DNA of 63,415 nt from a bacterium (GCA_029564595.1 JAKQPS010000050.1:1-63415), one strand, 5' to 3'; shown: positions 43,189 to 52,265, counted from the first letter of the stretch. The notes: generated by a model from the letters alone, not told the origin. A program made the numbers and translations.

Positions 43189-44361
43189 CTAGCCGGGGAG
43201 AGCGGGCAAGGAGCCGGGGGAAACTTTCGGCTCATATCCTCCGCGAGCAAAAGTTTCAGGCGTCATGAGGTATCCGAGATAGCCGCCGCAATAGCTGAAA
43301 AGCAAAGAAACCGGGGGTTTGCGCTCAAGCCAGCTTTTGCCGAGGCAGGTGAGAATTTCGCCGGGCGCGGCCAGACCGGGAATCCCGGCGATTGAGAATC
43401 GGCGGAACCGAAGCCTGAAACCGAACGCGGGATGCGCGCCCCGGCCGGACCACCACGGAACTCGGAAAGCGGCGCCCGCGGGCGTTGTGACGGGCAAAAC
43501 CATTTCCAGTCCGTAAACAGGCTCCGACTCGCGCGCGGGCGGGATTTCGTTTGAGAGTCGCGCCGCCTCCTGAACAGCTTCAAGGCCGAGAGCCGCGAGG
43601 CGCTCAAGTTCCGACGCGTTGCCCGCCTGTTCGTATGGGTCGTCTCCGGGAATCGCTGGATTCACGTCTCCCTGCGCTCGCGGCGCAAACAGGGTTGCTC
43701 CCCCGAAAGCGCGGTCCGCCGCGATGCAGATTGCGCCGGGAAGGTCCGCGCTCAACACGCGGGAATATTTGGAATACACCACGCCGTGGCAGCCGATGTT
43801 TACAAGGGTCGCAATCACGCGGTCTCCGGTTTTCCATTGCAACACGACCACGCTGTTTTCCAAGCTTTGCTGGCCTCGGGACTTGCGGCGCGGAATGCCC
43901 AAGGCGTGCCGCGAAACACCCGCGAACAGGGTGGCGGGCGCGCGGTTATGCCACGCGGCAACGGCGGCGCGCACAACTGTTTTCTGAAAAAAATTGAAAT
44001 ACGCGGGAGGGACGCCGCCGAACAGACCGCAAAGGTCCGGTCCTGAATGAGTGTGCGTGGTAATGATGAAAATGCGGTCCCGGTTCAACCCTGTCTCGCG
44101 AGCGATGCCACAGGCCCAGTCCGAGGCAACGCGCGGGCTGAGCAGACAGGTGTCCGCAGACACGAAAATCATGCCGTCCCGGCCTGAGCCGGTGGCGATG
44201 GCGCGGACCTGAATCGGGCCGCTTTGCGCGCGCGCGTAGCGCGTCGGCATATACCCGCTCATCCAGACGCGCGCAGGGCCTAACGACCGGGGCGACGCGT
44301 CTAAAACCGCAGCGCCACAGAGATGCTGGAATTCGGGAACTCTCACAGTTTGGACCGACAT
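43189..44361 (-). CDS. Neutral/alkaline ceramidase-like protein, N-terminal domain only
   Basis: A 390-residue protein resembling the N-terminal catalytic domain of neutral/alkaline ceramidases. The zinc-ligand motif IITTHTHSGPD follows a strand DGMIFVSADTCLLS, and NIGCHGVVYSKYSRVLSADLPG and GDVNPAIPGDD match the second half of the domain. True ceramidases are longer and exported; this one has no signal peptide and lacks the C-terminal domain. A sphingolipid substrate is therefore doubtful. It is last in a minus-strand run with gmhA and the nicotinate phosphoribosyltransferase. Confidence 0.75.
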   Translation of the reverse strand: MSVQTVRVPEFQHLCGAAVLDASPRSLGPARVWMSGYMPTRYARAQSGPIQVRAIATGSGRDGMIFVSADTCLLSPRVASDWACGIARETGLNRDRIFIITTHTHSGPDLCGLFGGVPPAYFNFFQKTVVRAAVAAWHNRAPATLFAGVSRHALGIPRRKSRGQQSLENSVVVLQWKTGDRVIATLVNIGCHGVVYSKYSRVLSADLPGAICIAADRAFGGATLFAPRAQGDVNPAIPGDDPYEQAGNASELERLAALGLEAVQEAARLSNEIPPARESEPVYGLEMVLPVTTPAGAAFRVPWWSGRGAHPAFGFRLRFRRFSIAGIPGLAAPGEILTCLGKSWLERKPPVSLLFSYCGGYLGYLMTPETFARGGYEPKVSPGSLPALPG

Positions 44362-44393
44362 TAAATATTTTCTTTAAAAGCTTTTCTTAACAA

Positions 44394-44984
44394 TTAATTA
44401 TCCGCGAGCATTTGTTCAACGAGGCCGCAGAGGGCGTGGACGATGAAGCTGTGGGTTTCCTGAATGGTGGGAGTATGGGAGGAATCGGCGTCGAGCAGGA
44501 TATCGACGAGCGAGGCCATTTTTCCGCCGCCTTTGCCGGTGACGCCGATGGTTTTCATGCCGATGGTCGCGGCGGCCGCTATGGCGCGCAGGACGTTCGG
44601 AGAGTTTCCGCTTGTCGAAATAGCCACGAGGCAGTCGCCGACGCGTCCGAGGGCGAGGGTCTGGCGCTCGAAGACGGCGTCGAATCCATAGTCGTTGGCG
44701 ACGCTGGTTATGGTCGAGGTGTCGGTTGAGAGGGCGACGGCGGAGTAGGGGCGGCGTTCAAGCAGGAACCGGCCCACGAGTTCTGCGGCGAGGTGCTGAG
44801 CGTCGGCGGCGCTGCCGCCGTTTCCGCAGACGAGGATGCGTCCGCCGGAAGAAATGGAATCGGCCATCGCGCGGGCCGCAGTCACGATGCCGGGCGCGAG
44901 TCTGTCGACGGAAGATTCGAGCGAGCGGGCTGATTCGCGCGCCGCTTCGGTCAGTTGTTTATGTATGTCGGAAGGATTTGTCAT
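44394..44984 (-). CDS. gmhA: Sedoheptulose-7-phosphate isomerase (phosphoheptose isomerase)
   Basis: A 196-residue SIS-domain isomerase that makes D-glycero-D-manno-heptose 7-phosphate for LPS core heptose. GGRILVCGNGGSAADAQHLA, the SIS serine-rich loops (ALSTDTSTITSVANDYG and AISTSGNSPNVLRA) and IQETHSFIVHAL with the catalytic Glu and His fit GmhA closely. It supports a Gram-negative envelope. No other heptose genes (hldE, gmhB) are nearby. It starts 25 bases after the upstream gene on the same strand. Confidence 0.93.
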   Translation of the reverse strand: MTNPSDIHKQLTEAARESARSLESSVDRLAPGIVTAARAMADSISSGGRILVCGNGGSAADAQHLAAELVGRFLLERRPYSAVALSTDTSTITSVANDYGFDAVFERQTLALGRVGDCLVAISTSGNSPNVLRAIAAAATIGMKTIGVTGKGGGKMASLVDILLDADSSHTPTIQETHSFIVHALCGLVEQMLADN

Positions 44985-45009
44985 TTTTCACTCCGCGAGC
45001 GAGGGCGGT

Positions 45010-46041
45010 TCACAGGATGCGTTCCAGTCCTTCGCCCGCCTGCGGGCCGGGCAGGCGTCCGCGTTTGGCCGCCGCTTTTCCCTCGATTTCCTTTATGTCC
45101 ATTGTCATTTCAATAGGTTTTGCGGTGGATATGTGGCTGCCGACGCCGAAGATGTCCGCGCCCGCCGCTTTGAGAGTGACGATGCGTTGGGGCGTCAGGC
45201 CGCCGGACACCACGATGCGGACCGCGCCGCGCCCCTCGTTGTCCAGCCGTTTTCTCACTTCGGCGACAAGTTGGGGAGTGACGCCGCCGCGTTCCGACGG
45301 CGTGTCCAGCCTGACTGCGGCCAGTTTGTCCTTTAGAGCGGCCGCGACTCGCAATGATTCTTCCGCTTCGTCCTTGAACGTGTCAACGAGGATGATGCGG
45401 GGCACGTCGTCGTCGAAAACCTCGTCGAACGCCTCGGCTACCCTTACGGTGTCTCCGGCGATGAGGATGGCGGCGTGGGGGACTGTTCCGGTGGGGTTCA
45501 GGCCCGACAGGAGGGCGCCGAGGATGCAGCTTGAGCCGGACACTCCGCCGATGACCGCCGAGCGTTCCATCACGGGGGCGACGGCGGGGTGGATGTGGCG
45601 CGCTCCGAAGCACACTACGGGAGCGCCTTCGGCGGCGGCGACGCACTCGCGCGCGGCGGTAGACCAGCCTGTGGCGGAAGAAAGCATGCCCAGCAGGGCC
45701 GTCTCAAAAAGCCCGAACTCTCCGTAAGGGCCTGAAACGCGCATCACCGTCGCGCCCGCCTCGAATACTTTTCCTTCGGGGAGTGAATACAATTCGATGT
45801 CGCGTCCGGTTAGAAGGTTTTTCACTTCCGCCGAGCCGCAGAATACGCCGGAATGGCGGCAGAAGACATCCGCCACCACGCGGGTATCGAGCAGTCCTAG
45901 TTTTTTCAGGATGTCGCGCGCGCGCAGGAAATACACATCGGAAGTGGCTCCCGAAGCGATTTCCTCGTGGGTCGCCGAGAAGAAAGGGCGGTCGTCGGCT
46001 ATGGAGATTTTCCGGATGTCGCCGGATATGTCAAGCCTCAT
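45010..46041 (-). CDS. Nicotinate phosphoribosyltransferase, short type
   Basis: A 343-residue type II phosphoribosyltransferase that makes nicotinate mononucleotide from nicotinate in NAD salvage. It has an N-terminal sandwich (ATSDVYFLRARDIL, the TSDxYF substrate motif), FGARHIHPAVAPVME, and the barrel motifs VDTFKDE, AVRLDTPSERGG, IVVSGGLTPQRI and FGVGSHIS, the last binding the PRPP phosphate. The length fits the compact archaeal/bacterial form rather than PncB. It is followed by gmhA. Confidence 0.88.
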   Translation of the reverse strand: MRLDISGDIRKISIADDRPFFSATHEEIASGATSDVYFLRARDILKKLGLLDTRVVADVFCRHSGVFCGSAEVKNLLTGRDIELYSLPEGKVFEAGATVMRVSGPYGEFGLFETALLGMLSSATGWSTAARECVAAAEGAPVVCFGARHIHPAVAPVMERSAVIGGVSGSSCILGALLSGLNPTGTVPHAAILIAGDTVRVAEAFDEVFDDDVPRIILVDTFKDEAEESLRVAAALKDKLAAVRLDTPSERGGVTPQLVAEVRKRLDNEGRGAVRIVVSGGLTPQRIVTLKAAGADIFGVGSHISTAKPIEMTMDIKEIEGKAAAKRGRLPGPQAGEGLERIL

Positions 46042-46056
46042 CTGGCCCGCCGAGAG

Positions 46057-46080
46057 CCGGCCGGGGCGGCCGGTTTTTTT
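46057..46080 (+). terminator. Intrinsic terminator on the plus strand, antisense to the local genes
   Basis: CCGGCC and GGCCGG around a five-base loop are followed by seven T. It sits in the 69-base gap between secG and the phosphoribosyltransferase gene, both minus-strand, so it would stop antisense transcription rather than these genes. Confidence 0.5.
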
Positions 46081-46110
46081 GCAGGCAATCCGCCGTGGCG
46101 GACTCCCGGA

Positions 46111-46338
46111 TCAGAACACCACGATGTAGCACAGAAGCGAAACGCCGAGGAAAGCATAGGCGATGTAAACCATCCATTTATCGACAATCGCCTGAAATCC
46201 TTTCGCCGAGTTGCCTCTGTAGACTTCGCTGCTGCCGCCGAGGGCGCCGAGGCCCTCGCTTTTGGCCGCTTGAAGTATCGAGCCGCCTATAAGCGCCACC
46301 GTGATAAGAAATTGAATCAGAAGAATTACGGTTTTCAA
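46111..46338 (-). CDS. secG: Preprotein translocase subunit SecG
   Basis: A 75-residue inner-membrane protein with two helices (about 3-23 and 54-75) joined by a loop containing SEGLGALGGSSEVYRGNSAKG, the family loop rich in Gly and Ser. It stimulates SecYEG translocation. The gene begins one base after the stop of mrdA, so it is expressed with the cell-shape operon. Confidence 0.88.
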   Translation of the reverse strand: MKTVILLIQFLITVALIGGSILQAAKSEGLGALGGSSEVYRGNSAKGFQAIVDKWMVYIAYAFLGVSLLCYIVVF

Positions 46339-46339
46339 C

Positions 46340-48052
46340 TCAATCGTCTCCTCTACCAGAAATTGCCGTGTCCGGTTCCGGGGCGGGCGGAGGCTCGCCT
46401 AGATATCCGAGTTGCTCGGCAAGTTTTAACACCCTCAAAGCCACCGGCAGGGCTTCGGCGGAGCCGCCTCCGGCGTTCTCGACGAACACCGCGTAGACAA
46501 GCTCCGGATTTTCATACGGCGCGAAGCCCACAAACCACGCGTGAGACATAGGCCGGGGCGGGTCCTGCGCCGTTCCCGTTTTGCCCGCCGATGTGGCGGA
46601 CAGTTGCCCGAACCTCGCGGCGGTCCCGCCGTCCACCGCCGCCCTCATGCCCTGTCGCACTATCTCTATCGTTTCGGGCGACAGGCCGTTGACGCGCGCC
46701 GACTTCGTCTTTCCGTCCAGATAGAGCCTCGGAGCGACGAGCCGGCCTCTTGTGGCGTAAACATTCGCCAGAACGAGCGCCTGAACGGGAGAGACCTGAA
46801 CGTATCCCTGCCCGATGCTCATGTTGATGGTCTCGCCTTCAAGCCATGCGACGCGGCGGAACATCTGTTTCCACACCGGGTCGGGAATCAGGCCGATTGC
46901 CTCGCCGGGCACGTCGATCCCGGTTCTCGAACCGAGACCCAGCATTTTAGCATATTTGTGAAGATTTGTAACCCCCGCCTGCCGTCCGGCGTTGAAGAAA
47001 TAAACGTTGCATGACTGGGCGATGGCCTGAACCATGCCCAATGTGCCGTGTCCGCCGCCTTTCCAGCATTTGAAGGAATGCGAGCCGAGGCGGAATGCGC
47101 CCCGGCAGGTGAAAGTGTTAGCGGGGGTCAGTATATGTTCGTTGAGAGCGGCGGCGGCGGTGACGAGTTTGAACACCGAACCTAGGGGAGCGGCCACGCT
47201 TACCGCCCGGTTCATCATCGGGTGGGAAGGGTCTTTGTGGAGGCCGCTCCAGACTTCGGGGGAGAACCCGCCGGTGGACAGATTTGCGTCGAACGAGGGG
47301 TTGGTCGCCATGACCAGAACTTCGCCCGTGCGGGCCTTCATCACAAGGGCGGCTCCGGGCCGGCCTCTTTCGATCAGCGCCTCGTAAGCTTCCTTCTGAA
47401 GGCGCATGTCTATCGCGCAGACGAACGGCTCTCCGCCGAGCGCTTCCTCCTTTTCGGCGTCCCGAAGGAACCTGCCTTTTGAATCGACGCGCAGTTTTCT
47501 TCGGCCCTTGCTGCCTGTGATTTTCAGTTCGTACTGGCGTTCGAGGCCGCTCTTTCCCACTCTGTCTCCGGCGCGGTAGCCTTTGTGCCTGAAGCGTTGA
47601 AGGTCTTCCGGGGAAATCTCGCCGACGTAGCCGGTAACGTGCGCGGCGACAGCTCCGTGAGGGTATGTCCTCATCGGGTTGGCCTGAACGTAACTGCCCG
47701 AGCCTGAACCTTTCTCCTCGATCTCGGAAGCCTCCTCGAAAGTGACGCGCCGGGAATCCCATAGCCCGTTGCGCTTGAGCGTCACCAGACTGTAGCCCGG
47801 AGCGTCGTAGGCCATCGTCACGCCGTTTCTGTCCACGATAGGAGATCTGACTGCGGGCATCGGAATGTTTTTAAAACTGTTTTTTTCAGATTGGAAGGCG
47901 TACTCGCGTCCATCGCGCAACTGCATGTGCGCCAGCCGCAGAAGCAGCGCGGCTAAAACGGTAGCAGAGAACAGCGCCAGCGCGCTGAGCCGGAACGCGC
48001 CCGTTCGGCGCGCCCTTATGTTCGTGCGATTTTTTTGGTTGTATCTCGTCAT
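46340..48052 (-). CDS. mrdA: Penicillin-binding protein 2, elongasome transpeptidase
   Basis: A 570-residue class B penicillin-binding protein. The order is a short basic cytoplasmic tail, one membrane helix (about 19-42), the dimerisation domain with MPAVRSPIVDRNGVTMAYD, and the transpeptidase with the SxxK serine in PLGSVFKLVTAAAAL, the SxN motif in AQSCNVYFF, and KTGTAQ. It cross-links side-wall peptidoglycan with RodA and MreBCD. The gene is 24 bases after mreD. No rodA is present here. Confidence 0.93.
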   Translation of the reverse strand: MTRYNQKNRTNIRARRTGAFRLSALALFSATVLAALLLRLAHMQLRDGREYAFQSEKNSFKNIPMPAVRSPIVDRNGVTMAYDAPGYSLVTLKRNGLWDSRRVTFEEASEIEEKGSGSGSYVQANPMRTYPHGAVAAHVTGYVGEISPEDLQRFRHKGYRAGDRVGKSGLERQYELKITGSKGRRKLRVDSKGRFLRDAEKEEALGGEPFVCAIDMRLQKEAYEALIERGRPGAALVMKARTGEVLVMATNPSFDANLSTGGFSPEVWSGLHKDPSHPMMNRAVSVAAPLGSVFKLVTAAAALNEHILTPANTFTCRGAFRLGSHSFKCWKGGGHGTLGMVQAIAQSCNVYFFNAGRQAGVTNLHKYAKMLGLGSRTGIDVPGEAIGLIPDPVWKQMFRRVAWLEGETINMSIGQGYVQVSPVQALVLANVYATRGRLVAPRLYLDGKTKSARVNGLSPETIEIVRQGMRAAVDGGTAARFGQLSATSAGKTGTAQDPPRPMSHAWFVGFAPYENPELVYAVFVENAGGGSAEALPVALRVLKLAEQLGYLGEPPPAPEPDTAISGRGDD

Positions 48053-48076
48053 CTTGATGTCGAAAAGCTCAGGAAG

Positions 48077-48565
48077 CTATCTCCTCATTCTGTAGGCCAC
48101 AGCGCGTCTGCGGTCTCTGAACCCGGCGAGCATAAAAAGAAACACGGCGAAGTCCGCCGCGCTCCACGCCGCTACGAACGCCCACGCGGTTCCGGAAGGG
48201 AATTCGCCCGCCGAAGCTCCCAGCAGCAATATGGAATTCGCGCAGGTTATTATGAGCCAGTATGACATCACATGGAACGCGGATCCCGGCCTGAACATTG
48301 CGGACTTGACTGAATGCGCCGCCGGAACCGCCGCCGCGAACACTACAAGAGGAACCGCCGAGCCTGAGATAGCTCCTGCAACGACGCCTGCGGCAACCGC
48401 CAAAACTCCCGCCCGCTTTTCTCCCAGCATCTCTGCCGCCAGAACGAAACACAGGCTCAGGTTCAGCCCTGTCAGCCACGCAAGCGCTCCCCGGAACGGA
48501 TATGTTTGCAGCCACAGAAGCAGCAACAAAAGGAACGCCAGCCCCGGTGTCCCGATTCTTTTCAT
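48077..48565 (-). CDS. mreD: Rod-shape-determining protein MreD
   Basis: A 162-residue inner-membrane protein with five to six hydrophobic helices and little else, overlapping the mreC stop by four bases and followed by mrdA. MreD sequences are poorly conserved, so the assignment rests mainly on gene order, size and hydrophobic pattern. Confidence 0.75.
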   Translation of the reverse strand: MKRIGTPGLAFLLLLLLWLQTYPFRGALAWLTGLNLSLCFVLAAEMLGEKRAGVLAVAAGVVAGAISGSAVPLVVFAAAVPAAHSVKSAMFRPGSAFHVMSYWLIITCANSILLLGASAGEFPSGTAWAFVAAWSAADFAVFLFMLAGFRDRRRAVAYRMRR

Positions 48566-49335
48566 AGTTTTGCCAGTATAAGATAGTAAAGATTAGTCAT
48601 ATCGACCGCCGGTTTGACGGTGACTGTCGGAGAAAGCTTTTTGCCCGCCGGAGCCACGCGCGCGACGCGCCCGACAGGCAATCCCTCCGGGTAGTTGCCC
48701 CCATAGCCGGACGTCGTTACTCTGTCGCCCGGAGATACGCCCGCTTCGGTCGGCAGCATGTCCACGCGTATCATTCCGGAACCGTCGCCTCTGGCGATGC
48801 CGAATGTCCCCTTGTTTTTTATTGAGACGCTGGTGGCGGAGTTCGCGCCCGTCACGAGCAGAACCGACGCGGTGGAGTCCGTTACTGACACCACTCTGCC
48901 GGCCAGCCCGTCGCCGGTCAGGGCCGCGAAGCCGGGGCTGACGCCGTCCCGCGCGCCTGCGTCAACCGTGACTTCTTTGTGCCATGAGCCGATGTCTCTG
49001 ACGACGACGCGCGCGACAATCCCGGCGGTGGCGGTGGCGAAATCTATCTCTCGCGTTTCAAGCCGCGCCTCAAGTTTTCGGACGGCGTCCCTGCTATGAG
49101 CTAGGTCGATAAGGAGGCGGGCGCGTTCGGCGTCGGCATCGGCGAGTTTTCGCCGCGCGTCCGACTTGCCGCCCACCGAATATGACAGCGCGTCGCCAGC
49201 GTCCGCTATGATTGAGTTCACCGCGGCGGCAGGCGCTCGCGTGATTCCAGACAAATCAAAAAAATGAAATAGCAGGGCGGCCGCGGCCACCGGAACCGCG
49301 ATGAATGCCATCCTGATTATCTTGAATCTTTTCAT
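48562..49335 (-). CDS. mreC: Rod-shape-determining protein MreC
   Basis: A 257-residue bitopic protein. It has one N-terminal helix (about 8-26), a coiled coil (ADAERARLLIDLAHSRDAVR, about 60-100), then the beta-rich periplasmic domain with GARDGVSPGFAALTGDGLAGRV and VSPGDRVTTSGYGGNYPEGLPVG, the latter being the characteristic MreC strand pair. It links MreB to PBP2. It lies 19 bases after mreB and overlaps mreD. Confidence 0.92.
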   Translation of the reverse strand: MKRFKIIRMAFIAVPVAAAALLFHFFDLSGITRAPAAAVNSIIADAGDALSYSVGGKSDARRKLADADAERARLLIDLAHSRDAVRKLEARLETREIDFATATAGIVARVVVRDIGSWHKEVTVDAGARDGVSPGFAALTGDGLAGRVVSVTDSTASVLLVTGANSATSVSIKNKGTFGIARGDGSGMIRVDMLPTEAGVSPGDRVTTSGYGGNYPEGLPVGRVARVAPAGKKLSPTVTVKPAVDMTNLYYLILAKL

Positions 49336-49354
49336 CGATTGGCGTTCGCCCCCG

Positions 49355-50434
49355 TCACCCTGTGAACTGTCGGCTGCCCGGGGAGGTCGTGAATCTGTCG
49401 TATTTCCGCATGTCTCCCGAAACCTTCTCGGCGCCTTGAATGCAGGCGTGCTGCGGGTTGCCGGATATCGAGCATGACAGCCCGGTCACATGGCTGATCA
49501 GCGACCCCATTCCTTCGAGCTGCGCTGTTCCGCCGCAAAGGTAAAGGCCGTGTCTTTTAATGTCCGCCGCCAGATCCGGGGGCGCTTTTTCCAGCGACGC
49601 CTTTATCGCGTTCGCTATCCTGTTCAGCGGCCCTTCCATCATCTCCCGCAGTTCCCAGTTCGATATGAACTGGGCGCGCGGCAGTCCGTCCATGACGCTC
49701 TTGCCGTATATCTCGCGCGTCTCGTCCCTGTCCGAAGGATACGCGCTTCCCATCGCTGTTTTCAACTGTTCGGCGGTGTGCGCGCCGACGAGTATCCTGT
49801 GTTTTTTCCTTATCCCGGAAATAACCGCCTCGGTGAGGTCTTCCCCGCCGACCGGCTCCGACACGGAGAACATCAGTTCGCCCTCGCTGAACACCGCCGC
49901 CTGAGTGGTTCCGCCGCCGAGATAGACGCATACCAGCCCTCTGGCCTTGTCTATGGGCAGCCCCATTCCCACCGCCGCCGCCACTGGAGCCTCGACCAGA
50001 AAAACTTCCCTTCCTCCCACCTGTATCGCCACGTCCTCGAACGCTTTCTTCTCCACATCCGTTGCTCCTGTGGGCGACACCACGCATATCCTCGCGCCGA
50101 GCAGAGCCTTCTTCTTGAACAGGTTTTCGAGCAGCCCGTTCAACATCGCTTCGGCCAGTTCGAAGTTCTCTATCACCCCGCGCTCGACAGGCTTGAGTAT
50201 CTCCAAGTGGGGCGGGCATCTGCCGAACAGCTTGTACGCTTCTTTGCCCACAGCCTCCGTCTCGCCGTCCCGGTAGTTCACCGCCACGAAAGAAGGCTCG
50301 TCTAGGGCAACCCCGCTCCCGCGCACGAATACCCTCGTCCGCGTCGTCCCCATGTCGATTCCCATATCGACGCTCAACAGATTTTTCACAGACCTGAACA
50401 GCGACTTCAACTTGAGCGCCTCCATAAACAGCAT
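49355..50434 (-). CDS. mreB: Actin-like MreB protein, divergent
   Basis: A 359-residue actin-fold ATPase. Phosphate 1 reads DMGIDMGTTRTRVFVRGSG, followed by DEPSFVAVN. Other expected parts are EAPVAAAVGMGLPI and the phosphate 2 segment, here VCVYLGGGTTQAAVF where most MreB have D[IV]GGGT; the adenosine loop is LCGGTAQLEGM. The C-terminal region (GNPQHACIQGAEKV) aligns with the usual DP...V..G...AL but differs at several places. The replacement in phosphate 2 and the changed C-terminus suggest altered nucleotide handling. Gene order with mreC and mreD supports the assignment. Confidence 0.88.
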   Translation of the reverse strand: MLFMEALKLKSLFRSVKNLLSVDMGIDMGTTRTRVFVRGSGVALDEPSFVAVNYRDGETEAVGKEAYKLFGRCPPHLEILKPVERGVIENFELAEAMLNGLLENLFKKKALLGARICVVSPTGATDVEKKAFEDVAIQVGGREVFLVEAPVAAAVGMGLPIDKARGLVCVYLGGGTTQAAVFSEGELMFSVSEPVGGEDLTEAVISGIRKKHRILVGAHTAEQLKTAMGSAYPSDRDETREIYGKSVMDGLPRAQFISNWELREMMEGPLNRIANAIKASLEKAPPDLAADIKRHGLYLCGGTAQLEGMGSLISHVTGLSCSISGNPQHACIQGAEKVSGDMRKYDRFTTSPGSRQFTG

Positions 50435-50503
50435 ATAGCCCGCATGAAATATAAACGGACTATCTATAATATCTTAATAACCGGCTTGAAAATTGATAAC
50501 ATC

Positions 50504-50534
50504 CGAAAGAAGCCCGCGCGCGCGAACGCGCGGG
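50504..50534 (-). terminator. Hairpin after pgi, possible weak terminator
   Basis: On the minus strand CCCGCGCG pairs with CGCGCGGG over a short loop, followed by CTTCTTTC. The T-tract is poor, so termination before mreB may be partial. Confidence 0.35.
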
Positions 50535-50564
50535 AGGCTCTTTTCTCAACCGACGGCGCGCGCG

Positions 50565-51986
50565 TCAGACGACGCGGCGTTTCATCGCTTTTGCGGCCTT
50601 CTCGATTTCGGCGCGCTGTTTTTCGTAGCCGGGCCGTCCCATAAGCGCGTAGGTGGACACTTTTCCGCTCTCCACTCCCGGCTGGTCGAACGCGTTCACG
50701 CCGTATAGCGCGCCCGCGTACGCCGTCTGAATTTCCAGCATATAAAGAAGCTGCCCGACGGAGCCGGCGTTGATTTCCGGCAGGATTATCGAGCAGTTCG
50801 GACGTCGCGCCGCAGCAAGCGCCAACTCTGTCGCCTTCTGTTCCGCGTTCAGCAATTCGTCCATCCCCCGGCCCGCCAGATACGCCAGCCCCGGCATGTC
50901 GGCGTAAACTTTAGGGATTTTCACCGTCCGGCGGAACTTCTCCACGCGCATGAATGTGACCGCCTTGTCCGCGGGGCCTTCCATGTAAAGCTGTAACTGG
51001 GAATGCTGGTCGGTGGCTCCGATAGCTTTCACCGGCGTCTGCCCGGCGCAGACCGTCCGGCCGTCGGTCGAATGCTTTTTGCCGAGGCTTTCCGCCCATA
51101 ACTGCGCAAACCAGTCCGCCACACCTCCCAGCGCGTTCGCATACGGCATCATCACCTGAATGTTTTTTCCCTTCGCGGTGTCCATAAGGAAATGCAGAAC
51201 GGCTCCCGCCAGCGCGGGATTAGAGGATATCGAGCCGGAAGAGCATCGCTTATCCATCGCGGCGGCCCCGGACAGCAACCCCCGAATGTCTATGCCCACT
51301 ATCGCGGCGGGCAACAGCCCGACTGCGGTCAAAACCGAGAACCTTCCGCCGACGCCGTCCGGCACGACGAAACTGCTCAGCCCCTCGCGGTCCACTATGG
51401 CGCGCAGGTTTCCCTGCTTGATGTCCGTGGTGGCGACCAGATGCTCCTTGAGCGCGCTCTTGCCGAGTTTTTTCACAATCATGTCGCGGGCTATCATCAG
51501 GGCGGACATCGTTTCGGCTGTTCCGCCTGATTTCGTTATCACGTTGAAAAGAGTCTTTTTGGGGTCGAGCAGGTCGAGCATAGCGGCGATGCGCTCCGGG
51601 TCAACGTTGTCCTCGACGAACAGCCGGGGCGCGCGCCGCTTAGAGGCGTCCAACAGGTTGTAGTGCGCGGGATTCAGCGCCGTCTGAAGCGCGGTCATGC
51701 CCAGCGCCGAACCGCCTATGCCGAGAACCACGAGGTTTTCAAACTTTCGGCGCGCCCCGGCGGCGTACTTCTCGATTGGCCCTGCGGACATCGTGTATGG
51801 AAGGTCCATGAACGGAAGCTTCCCTGCCTTGCGCTGTGCGGAAACCGACGCGAACGCTCCCGCCGCCTGTTTCTCCCCGCTCTTCAACTGGTTTGCCGTC
51901 AGGCCGTCCTTCGCCCCGACTGCGTCCGACATCATGTTCGTGTAATCAAGCTTAATGCCGCCGACAACATTCTTCTTCGCCGCCAT
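50565..51986 (-). CDS. pgi: Glucose-6-phosphate isomerase
   Basis: A 473-residue glycolytic isomerase. It has LVVLGIGGSALGMTALQTAL (first SIS domain), NVITKSGGTAETMSALM, the catalytic region PDGVGGRFSVLTAVGLLPAA, GATDQHSQLQLYMEGP with the ring-opening His, and a C-terminal Lys-containing stretch (ALYGVNAFDQPGVESGK, the catalytic Lys). The start follows AGGAGG. It is expressed from its own extended -10 promoter and lies upstream of the mre operon. Confidence 0.95.
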   Translation of the reverse strand: MAAKKNVVGGIKLDYTNMMSDAVGAKDGLTANQLKSGEKQAAGAFASVSAQRKAGKLPFMDLPYTMSAGPIEKYAAGARRKFENLVVLGIGGSALGMTALQTALNPAHYNLLDASKRRAPRLFVEDNVDPERIAAMLDLLDPKKTLFNVITKSGGTAETMSALMIARDMIVKKLGKSALKEHLVATTDIKQGNLRAIVDREGLSSFVVPDGVGGRFSVLTAVGLLPAAIVGIDIRGLLSGAAAMDKRCSSGSISSNPALAGAVLHFLMDTAKGKNIQVMMPYANALGGVADWFAQLWAESLGKKHSTDGRTVCAGQTPVKAIGATDQHSQLQLYMEGPADKAVTFMRVEKFRRTVKIPKVYADMPGLAYLAGRGMDELLNAEQKATELALAAARRPNCSIILPEINAGSVGQLLYMLEIQTAYAGALYGVNAFDQPGVESGKVSTYALMGRPGYEKQRAEIEKAAKAMKRRVV

Positions 51987-52060
51987 GTGCGCCTCCTGTT
52001 TGTGGTTAACTTGTTTTTATAATGATAATCTTTGATGGACTCATGTTTTCACCGATAACA

Positions 52061-52069
52061 ATTATAGCA
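52061..52069 (-). promoter_or_regulatory. Extended -10 promoter candidate for pgi
   Basis: On the minus strand the sequence is TGCTATAAT, a perfect extended -10 element about 75 bases before the pgi ATG. Confidence 0.5.
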
Positions 52070-52236
52070 AAGCATAATTCAAATTTGCCACCTACAGGCA
52101 TTTTCTAGAACCGGAACCGGCTGTTTAATTGTTATTGATAAATACGGGTCAAGAGGAGGCATACATGCGCGAATCGGCTGTTTTGTCTAAAAAAGCTTTG
52201 TTGTTGAAAGAATTTTTGATTTCCGGCGCGGATAAA

Positions 52237-52265
52237 TTGACTTTGCCTTGTTTATGTGGTAAAAT
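52237..52265 (+). promoter_or_regulatory. Sigma70 promoter of the carD-like gene
   Basis: TTGACT and TAAAAT are separated by exactly 17 bases, 65 bases before the ATG. This is one of the best promoters in the window. The rest of the 52022-52330 gap holds only the pgi promoter and no supported gene. Confidence 0.75.

Noticed and set aside
44726-45727. A 333-codon plus-strand frame opposite gmhA and the phosphoribosyltransferase
   Set aside because: The antisense genes are well conserved; this frame is Arg/Ser/Pro-rich with no motif.
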